A DNA stretch of 10,569 bases from Candidatus Roizmanbacteria bacterium. Its GTDB lineage: Bacteria; Patescibacteriota; Microgenomatia; UBA1406; GWC2-37-13. The notes beneath the pieces are model-generated. The model was not told the origin of the DNA. It did not search any database and was given only the letters and a program-made list of their open reading frames with translations. The DNA lies in NCBI GenBank assembly GCA_026395475.1, contig JAPLYQ010000062.1, positions 1-10,569 of the forward strand, read 5' to 3'. The position numbers and the translations under genes are program-made. Positions 7,062 through 10,569 of this stretch are shown here, one piece after another. Each line of letters begins with the position of its first letter. The first letter of the stretch is position 1.

Positions 7062-7067
7062 TATAAT
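7062..7067 (+). promoter_or_regulatory. -10 element of def, leaderless start
   Basis: Perfect TATAAT ends 6 bases before the def ATG at 7074, so transcription should start at or next to the A of the start codon. The -35 region (about 7039-7044) is weak and overlaps the glycosyltransferase start codon. Confidence 0.5.
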
Positions 7068-7073
7068 ATCCTC

Positions 7074-7622
7074 ATGCTGAAAATCGTCCATGCACCGGCG
7101 CCTATCCTCACCAAAGGAGTGAGAGAGGTAAAGAAGATTGATAAAAAAATACGAGAGCTCGTCTATGATATGGAGGAAACGCTCATTGAACAGATTGACC
7201 CCCAAGGAGTAGGCTTGGCTGCTCCACAAATTAATGAGGACCTTGCAATTTTTATTATCAAGCCTACTCTCAAGGCTGAAACCCTCGTTTTTATTAACCC
7301 AAAAATTTTAGAAACAAAACAAGTTCCTTCCCCTGCTTCTCAGACTGAAAAAGAAAAGGACAAAGAAGAAGATATCAAACTTGAAGGTTGTCTTTCCATT
7401 CCTCGAATCTGGGGACCAGTTTCACGAAACACGAAAGTACTTCTTGAATATCAAGATTTGACCGGAGAACGCCACACAGAGTGGTTTAGTGGGTTTAAAG
7501 CGGTCATTATCCAACATGAGATGGACCACCTATCAGGAATCCTCTTCACAGAACGAGTCCTTGAACAAAAAGGAAAGCTCTATCAGGAAAAAGATGGAGA
7601 ATTAGAGAAAATAGAAGGGTAA
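7074..7622 (+). CDS. def: Peptide deformylase
   Basis: 182 aa, normal for the family. It is a metalloenzyme that removes the formyl group from N-terminal methionine of new proteins at the ribosome. All three family motifs are intact: GVGLAAPQ (45-52), EGCLS (104-108) with metal ligand Cys106, and QHEMDH (147-152) with ligands His148 and His152 and catalytic Glu149. A Lys/Glu-rich, low-complexity stretch (about 84-102) between motifs I and II looks like an enlarged surface loop, longer than in compact deformylases. An in-frame ATG at 7038 would add 12 residues, but it lies upstream of the -10 element. The MLKIVHAPAPIL beginning matches the usual family N-terminus, so 7074 is preferred. The usual partner gene fmt is not adjacent; a glycosyltransferase lies upstream and divergent, and rpmB converges from downstream. 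Confidence 0.96.
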   Translation: MLKIVHAPAPILTKGVREVKKIDKKIRELVYDMEETLIEQIDPQGVGLAAPQINEDLAIFIIKPTLKAETLVFINPKILETKQVPSPASQTEKEKDKEEDIKLEGCLSIPRIWGPVSRNTKVLLEYQDLTGERHTEWFSGFKAVIIQHEMDHLSGILFTERVLEQKGKLYQEKDGELEKIEG

Positions 7623-7659
7623 TCTACATTAAATTGGCTAATCTAAATGAATTCGTGGA

Positions 7660-7730
7660 GTTTATTATTATTTTGTGCGCCTCGTACCAGGTACAAAAAG
7701 GTACGATGAAGCAACAAAATGATAATAAAC
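7660..7730. repeat. Long imperfect inverted repeat/hairpin between converging def and rpmB
   Basis: The left arm GTTTATTATTATTTTGT (7660-7676) pairs with 7714-7730 over 17 positions with one G-U. After a bulged A (7713), 7677-7678 pair with 7711-7712. After an internal loop, TCGTACC (7682-7688) pairs with GGTACGA (7700-7706), closing an 11-base loop. In total about 26 pairs in 71 bases. It could stop transcription from both sides or be a small MITE-like element. The flanks show no clear target duplication, and no classic T-tract follows either arm. Confidence 0.6.
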
Positions 7731-7775
7731 GAAACGACAATAAAATAAGAAGTCTCTATATTCTAGAATGGAGCC

Positions 7776-8111
7776 TTATTCTGCCTTTTTAGCTTTTACT
7801 GCTTTTTTAGGAGTCTTAGCTGCGTGAGCTGCTATTTTTACTGCAACACCCTTTTCAAGTGAAGCCAATGTTACAAATGGTTTTACGCCATCTGCAATAT
7901 CTTTTTTGATTCTTTTAATACATTTTGTGCAAAGTTTTACTTGTTTAACAACACCACCAATCATAACTCTCACTTTTTGAAGATTTGGAGCAAATGCTTT
8001 TGCTGTTTTTGGAGCACGTTTCTTCCATCGTCCTCCAGCCACACCTCTGTGGTGTGTATGTTGACGACCCATTAATATTCCTTTTCCGCAGTGAAAACAA
8101 ACATTTTTCAT
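7776..8111 (-). CDS. rpmB: 50S ribosomal protein bL28
   Basis: 111 aa. It is a structural protein of the large ribosomal subunit. The N-terminal CFHCGKG (5-11) and CTKC (61-64) supply four Cys for a zinc ribbon, the C+ form of bL28. The family core GGRWKKRAPKTAKAFAPNLQ (26-45) with KVRVMIGG follows. Residues about 70-90 complete the ribosome-binding domain. The final ~20 residues are an Ala/Lys-rich tail, longer than in the roughly 60-80-residue typical L28 and probably flexible on rRNA. The ATG at 8111 places the first Cys at residue 5, as usual. It is a lone ribosomal gene: rpmG is not next to it. It converges on def and is divergent from the M50 protease. No Shine-Dalgarno is seen. Confidence 0.95.
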   Translation of the reverse strand: MKNVCFHCGKGILMGRQHTHHRGVAGGRWKKRAPKTAKAFAPNLQKVRVMIGGVVKQVKLCTKCIKRIKKDIADGVKPFVTLASLEKGVAVKIAAHAAKTPKKAVKAKKAE

Positions 8112-8131
8112 AAGATTTAAGAATTTATGAT

Positions 8132-8137
8132 ATCATA
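8132..8137 (-). promoter_or_regulatory. Possible -10 element of rpmB within a 12-bp palindrome
   Basis: On the minus strand TATGAT (8137-8132) ends 20 bases before the rpmB ATG. It forms half of the perfect palindrome TATGATATCATA (8126-8137). No strong -35 is present. The palindrome is short enough to be chance in AT-rich DNA. Confidence 0.3.
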
Positions 8138-8210
8138 GACACTGAGTAATTACAACAACTATTTGTTGTGCTGTTGTATTTTGTGATTCAACAAAGGATG
8201 AATTAGCAGA

Positions 8211-8219
8211 TGTTATACA
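8211..8219 (+). promoter_or_regulatory. Possible extended -10 promoter for the M50 peptidase gene
   Basis: TGT followed by TATACA fits TGn plus a 4-of-6 -10 hexamer, 41 bases before the ATG at 8261. The -35 region is poor. This is the best of several weak candidates in the 149-bp gap, which also holds a weak hairpin (TACAACAA/TTGTTGTG, 8151-8170). Confidence 0.25.
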
Positions 8220-8260
8220 TATTTATTCCAAATCAAAGAACGGGATAACACTATTCATAT

Positions 8261-8884
8261 ATGATTTTTAGCGGCTCAAATCCAATCATAATTATCGTAG
8301 GATTTATTGCAATCATTATTGCGCTTTCAATTCATGAGGCTGCTCATGCTTTAGCTGCAGATAAACTGGGAGATCCTACTCCACGACTTGATGGACGCAT
8401 TACTCTGAACCCACTTGCTCATCTTGACCTTTCAGGGCTTCTCTTTATGCTCTTCTTTGGATTTGGCTGGGGTAAACCCGTTATGTTTGACCCATATAAT
8501 TTAAAAAATCCTCGGAGAGATGCTGCGCTTATCTCTTTAGCTGGACCTGCATCAAATTTTATTTTAGCTATATGTCTGTCTATTCTAATGAAAACGTTCA
8601 ACTTATTTAATCTTCCTCTTATTTCAACTATAGGATATGTTCTTATTCGTACAAACATATTTCTAGGCATATTTAATTTATTACCAATACATCCATTAGA
8701 TGGATTTAAGGTTGTGGGAGGTATTCTTTCCCCCGAACAAGCTATTGATTGGTTCCAATTACAAAGATATGGAATGATTTTTCTGCTTTTGCTTATTATC
8801 CCGTTGGGTAGCCATTCGATGTTAGATACGATTATGCAGCCCATTCAGAATTTTATCGTGCCTCTGTTTGTACCTTCCCTTTGA
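8261..8884 (+). CDS. Site-2-protease family (M50) membrane metalloprotease
   Basis: 207 aa. It is an intramembrane zinc peptidase of the short S2P group, whose relatives cleave membrane-bound regulators or signal-peptide remnants within the bilayer. The first helix carries HEAAHA (25-30): His25 and His29 are zinc ligands and Glu26 the catalytic base. The third zinc ligand is Asp147 in LLPIHPLDG (140-148). Between them lie LNPLAHLDLSG (49-59), the family's GKPVMFDPYNL (71-81) and LAGPASNF (93-100). About four to five hydrophobic helices are visible (8-24, 58-70, 88-112, 120-142 and 171-184). No PDZ domain is present, unlike RseP, so it is the compact form. The ATG gives the usual short N-terminus before helix 1. 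It is divergent from rpmB; the tRNA-Thr gene starts 31 bp downstream on the same strand. The substrate is unknown. Confidence 0.93.
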   Translation: MIFSGSNPIIIIVGFIAIIIALSIHEAAHALAADKLGDPTPRLDGRITLNPLAHLDLSGLLFMLFFGFGWGKPVMFDPYNLKNPRRDAALISLAGPASNFILAICLSILMKTFNLFNLPLISTIGYVLIRTNIFLGIFNLLPIHPLDGFKVVGGILSPEQAIDWFQLQRYGMIFLLLLIIPLGSHSMLDTIMQPIQNFIVPLFVPSL

Positions 8885-8897
8885 GAATGCTGCATTG

Positions 8898-8903
8898 TAT
8901 AAT
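8898..8903 (+). promoter_or_regulatory. -10 element of the tRNA-Thr transcription unit
   Basis: Perfect TATAAT in the context TTGTATAATG, identical to the ychF -10 context. It ends 12 bases before the mature tRNA 5' end, leaving a very short 5' leader for RNase P. The -35 region near 8875 is weak. Confidence 0.5.
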
Positions 8904-8915
8904 GTCTTTTTGCAT

Positions 8916-8987
8916 GCCCTGATAGTTTAGTGGTAAAACAAGCCCTTGGTAAGGGCTAGAGTGTGGGTCCGATTCCCACTCAGGGCT
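8916..8987 (+). tRNA. tRNA-Thr, anticodon GGT
   Basis: A complete 72-nt cloverleaf. The acceptor stem GCCCTGA pairs with TCAGGGC (8980-8986) over 7 perfect pairs; the discriminator is T8987. The D arm is GTTT-AGTGGTA-AAAC with the conserved GG. The anticodon stem AGCCC/GGGCT encloses the loop TTGGTAA, with GGT at 8948-8950 reading ACC (and ACT) codons. The variable loop is AGAGT and the T arm GTGGG-TCCGATT-CCCAC. The T-loop begins TCC where TTC is usual. G1-C72 and C2-G71 suit threonyl-tRNA synthetase. CCA is not encoded (CAC follows), so it must be added after transcription. Confidence 0.96.
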
Positions 8988-8995
8988 CACCCTTT

Positions 8996-9535
8996 ATGAA
9001 ACTTAACGCTCAACAGCTTCGTACAGCCTCAGAATCCGAGGCAAAGGAGGCTACACTCACAACTCGAAACCCTCTCTATCTCATTTTGGAGAATGTCTAT
9101 GATACCTACAATATTGGAGGCTTGTTTCGCCTTGCAGATGGCCTCAATGTGAAGAAAATGTACCTTTGCGGACAAATGGAAAAACCCCCACATACCCGTA
9201 TTGAAAAAGCATCTATTGGAACCTACAAAATAGTGCCTTGGACATATTTCCCTTCAGTAGCTGAAGCTATTGAGGATATCCGTAAATCAGATCCAAATGT
9301 ATCTGTTGTAGCTGTGGAACAGGATAGCCGCTCTATTCCTCATACTCAGATTCAGTACACTTCCCCCACTGCTCTTATTGTGGGAAATGAAACATATGGA
9401 GTTCTCCCAGATACCGTAAAACAGGCACATTATGTGGCTGAAATTCCTATGTGGGGCATCAATAAAAGTCTTAATGTCATCGTTTCTGCTGCTATCGTGT
9501 CGTACGAAGTAATGCGACAATTTTCTACCAAATAA
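8996..9535 (+). CDS. TrmH/SpoU-family RNA 2'-O-methyltransferase
   Basis: 179 aa from the ATG at 8996. A SAM-dependent SPOUT enzyme that methylates a ribose 2'-OH in tRNA or rRNA. Motif 1 is ENVYDTYNIGGLFRLAD (32-48) with the conserved Asn33 and Arg45, motif 2 is IVGNETYG (128-135), and motif 3 is IPMWGINKSLNV (150-161); together they build the knotted SAM site. A GTG at 8963 is in frame, but it lies inside the tRNA and would encode tRNA sequence as protein, so it was rejected. The N-terminus lacks the extra RNA-binding domain of larger TrmH/RlmB members, so this is a catalytic-domain-only form. The gene begins 8 bases after the tRNA-Thr 3' end, with no room for a promoter or Shine-Dalgarno, so it is probably made from the tRNA transcript. 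Whether the target is tRNA G18, an anticodon-loop residue or rRNA cannot be told. Confidence 0.93.
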   Translation: MKLNAQQLRTASESEAKEATLTTRNPLYLILENVYDTYNIGGLFRLADGLNVKKMYLCGQMEKPPHTRIEKASIGTYKIVPWTYFPSVAEAIEDIRKSDPNVSVVAVEQDSRSIPHTQIQYTSPTALIVGNETYGVLPDTVKQAHYVAEIPMWGINKSLNVIVSAAIVSYEVMRQFSTK

Positions 9536-9558
9536 CATACTCACCTTTTTATTTATTT

Positions 9559-9580
9559 AGCTTTATATAAAGCTCTTTTT
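9559..9580 (+). terminator. Intrinsic terminator after the tRNA-methyltransferase unit
   Basis: AGCTTTATATAAAGCT is a perfect 16-bp palindrome (stem AGCTTT/AAAGCT with an ATAT loop), followed at once by CTTTTT. It lies 23 bases after the methyltransferase stop. The stem is AT-rich and short, so efficiency may be modest. Confidence 0.6.
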
Positions 9581-9604
9581 ATGGTAAATGTGCAAAATAC
9601 TATT

Positions 9605-9623
9605 ATACATATTAGATATGTAT
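9605..9623. repeat. 19-bp dyad in the promoter of the lipoprotein protease gene
   Basis: ATACATAT-TAG-ATATGTAT is a perfect 8+8 inverted repeat. It fills the -35/spacer region and ends on the T of the TGn element of the promoter at 9623-9631. This is a typical repressor-operator location. The regulator is not in the window. Confidence 0.45.
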
Positions 9624-9631
9624 GTTATAAT
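9623..9631 (+). promoter_or_regulatory. Extended -10 promoter of the lipoprotein protease gene
   Basis: TGT directly followed by perfect TATAAT (9626-9631) fits the extended -10 consensus; the -35 (TTATAC, 9603-9608) is poor. The start would be near 9638, giving a leader of about 70 bases to the ATG at 9708. Confidence 0.5.
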
Positions 9632-9707
9632 ACTCCTTTTATTACTAAATTAACAAATAATATCTGTGATAGAACACAATGTAGGTTTCTCTTCTCGTTT
9701 ACACCAA

Positions 9708-10569
9708 ATGAGCCCAGTAAAAAAAGGCGGTATCGCGCTCGCATTCGGACTTCCTTTTGTACTTGAATTAACAGCGTGTAGTGCCCCAACAACGCCAGAA
9801 TCCATTCCTCCCCTTGCAACTCAGATTCCCTCTTCTGTTGAGCCTCCTCAACCCTATGTGTCGACAAATACTCCAACCATTATTACCCCAACTCCAGAAA
9901 GTGGTAGTTCTATTCAGATATTCACCGAATCGCCACCTCAATGGGCAACTGGAGAGACTGAAGTTGAGATAAAAAAACGCATGAGTCAGGTTATTTTTGG
10001 ACAACTCCAAGAACGCCCAGATCAATTTGTGGCTGCACAAAATGAAGGTCTTCCCGACAATTATCTCCACGCAGTCGTCAATATTGACTATGAATCAGCA
10101 GATCCTTGGGGTGGAACAGCCACATGTATTGGGGTTAATCAGGAAACTGGCCAATCTATTTTTGTTACCGCAAGCCATGTTTTATTAGACAATACTTCTC
10201 AATTTCACATAAAACAACCAATCTCAGGTTTAGATATGGTTATTACAGGAGATCAAATGACCATTGCACGCTCGCCAGCAGGTTTTTTTAACGACGTTGC
10301 CGTGATTAAACTCCCCTTTATTCCTGCCGGAACACAGGCGTTTCCTTTCGCAGGATCAGGACAATGTGTTTCTGAGCAGCCAACAGAGAATGCTCCCTTT
10401 CGTTCATTTGCCTTTCCATATATGAATAAAAGTGAGGGTGGAAATGGATTTACACAGTTTCTATCAGAAGGTGTGGTCGAATCTGTGGGTGATCCAGCCA
10501 CAAATATGGCTACTTGTTGGTATGAAAATACCAGTCAAACACTCTTTGTCCCTACAACTATGCCTACTC
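9708..10569 (+). CDS. Secreted lipoprotein with trypsin-like serine protease domain, 3' end cut off
   Basis: 287 codons are open to the window edge. Residues 1-24 form a lipoprotein signal: Lys5-Lys6, a hydrophobic stretch (GIALAFGLPFVL) and the lipobox LTAC with Cys24 as the lipidated residue. Glu20 just before the lipobox is unusual. Residues 25-75 are a Pro/Thr/Ser-rich extracytoplasmic linker. The protease domain starts near 125. VVNIDYESADPWGGTAT leads to FVTASHVLL with His157, and FFNDVAVIKL supplies Asp196, the order and spacing of chymotrypsin-fold peptidases. The GxSG nucleophile would lie just beyond the window, so activity cannot be confirmed. A GTG at 9666 is in frame, but ATG 9708 gives the normal short signal peptide. 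Translation from 9708 runs in one uninterrupted frame to the last base. The likely place of action is the outer face of the membrane. Confidence 0.88.
   Translation, partial: MSPVKKGGIALAFGLPFVLELTACSAPTTPESIPPLATQIPSSVEPPQPYVSTNTPTIITPTPESGSSIQIFTESPPQWATGETEVEIKKRMSQVIFGQLQERPDQFVAAQNEGLPDNYLHAVVNIDYESADPWGGTATCIGVNQETGQSIFVTASHVLLDNTSQFHIKQPISGLDMVITGDQMTIARSPAGFFNDVAVIKLPFIPAGTQAFPFAGSGQCVSEQPTENAPFRSFAFPYMNKSEGGNGFTQFLSEGVVESVGDPATNMATCWYENTSQTLFVPTTMPT

Noticed and set aside
7044..7229. N-terminal extension of the glycosyltransferase to an ATG at 7229
   Set aside because: It would lie antisense to the start of def, resembles no GT2 N-terminus, and the protein starts properly with MHISLALATYNEE at 7043.
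7744..7780. AATAAG/CTTATT arms around ATTCTAGAAT as an rpmB terminator
   Set aside because: The stem is discontinuous and AT-only apart from a few pairs, and the longer hairpin next to it is a better candidate.
8126..8137. TATGATATCATA palindrome as an autoregulatory site for rpmB
   Set aside because: A 12-bp palindrome is expected by chance a few times in 10 kb of AT-rich DNA; I kept only the overlapping -10 as a weak call.
8419..8844. 141-codon minus-strand frame
   Set aside because: It lies wholly within the M50 protease gene, whose motifs are intact, and its translation shows no domain pattern.
8963..8995. GTG start inside the tRNA giving an 11-residue longer methyltransferase
   Set aside because: The extra residues are encoded by the tRNA T arm and acceptor stem, and family similarity begins after the ATG at 8996.
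1..10569. CRISPR array, insertion sequence or integrase
   Set aside because: No regularly spaced direct repeats, transposase or recombinase motifs were found on either strand.

Overview
The window looks like chromosomal DNA from a small-genome bacterium, most likely of the Candidate Phyla Radiation (Patescibacteria, possibly Microgenomates-like). This is an inference from compact, AT-rich, tightly packed genes, a bL28 with a Cys-X2-Cys zinc ribbon, minimal housekeeping genes scattered outside their usual operons, large unrecognised ORFs, and almost no Shine-Dalgarno sequences. No 16S or other decisive marker is present.

Layout, left to right. (1) The 5' end of a small membrane-protein gene runs off the left edge on the minus strand (1-211) behind a clear promoter. 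(2) A 354-bp AT-rich intergenic region holds a 15-bp dyad and a strong extended -10 promoter. (3) A two-gene unit (566-2124) encodes a protein with a probable internal duplication of winged-helix-like units and a PLD-like protein that lacks the usual catalytic His. It is more AT-rich where sampled than the next gene and is the best candidate for an acquired, undescribed cassette. (4) ychF (2163-3242) is followed by a 701-aa protein with an alpha/beta-hydrolase core and an unrecognised 260-aa protein. (5) A family 2 glycosyltransferase on the minus strand (6183-7043) overlaps the previous gene tail-to-tail and is divergent from peptide deformylase (7074-7622) across only 30 bp. (6) A long imperfect hairpin (7660-7730) lies between the converging def and rpmB genes. 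(7) rpmB (minus) is divergent from a site-2-protease-like M50 membrane peptidase gene. (8) tRNA-Thr(GGT) and a TrmH/SpoU-family RNA methyltransferase gene 8 nt behind it look like one transcription unit, closed by an intrinsic terminator. (9) A lipoprotein trypsin-like protease gene runs off the right edge; a 19-bp dyad sits in its promoter.

A recurring theme is a TATAAT-like hexamer ending only 6 to 10 bases before the chosen start codon, with no Shine-Dalgarno sequence. Many transcripts are therefore probably leaderless or nearly so. This pattern was used to choose several starts (211 minus, 2163, 3263, 5421, 7043 minus, 7074). Functionally the window mixes translation and RNA-modification genes (ychF, def, rpmB, tRNA-Thr, trmH-like) with envelope genes (GT2, M50 protease, lipoprotein protease) and unknowns; no single pathway unites them.
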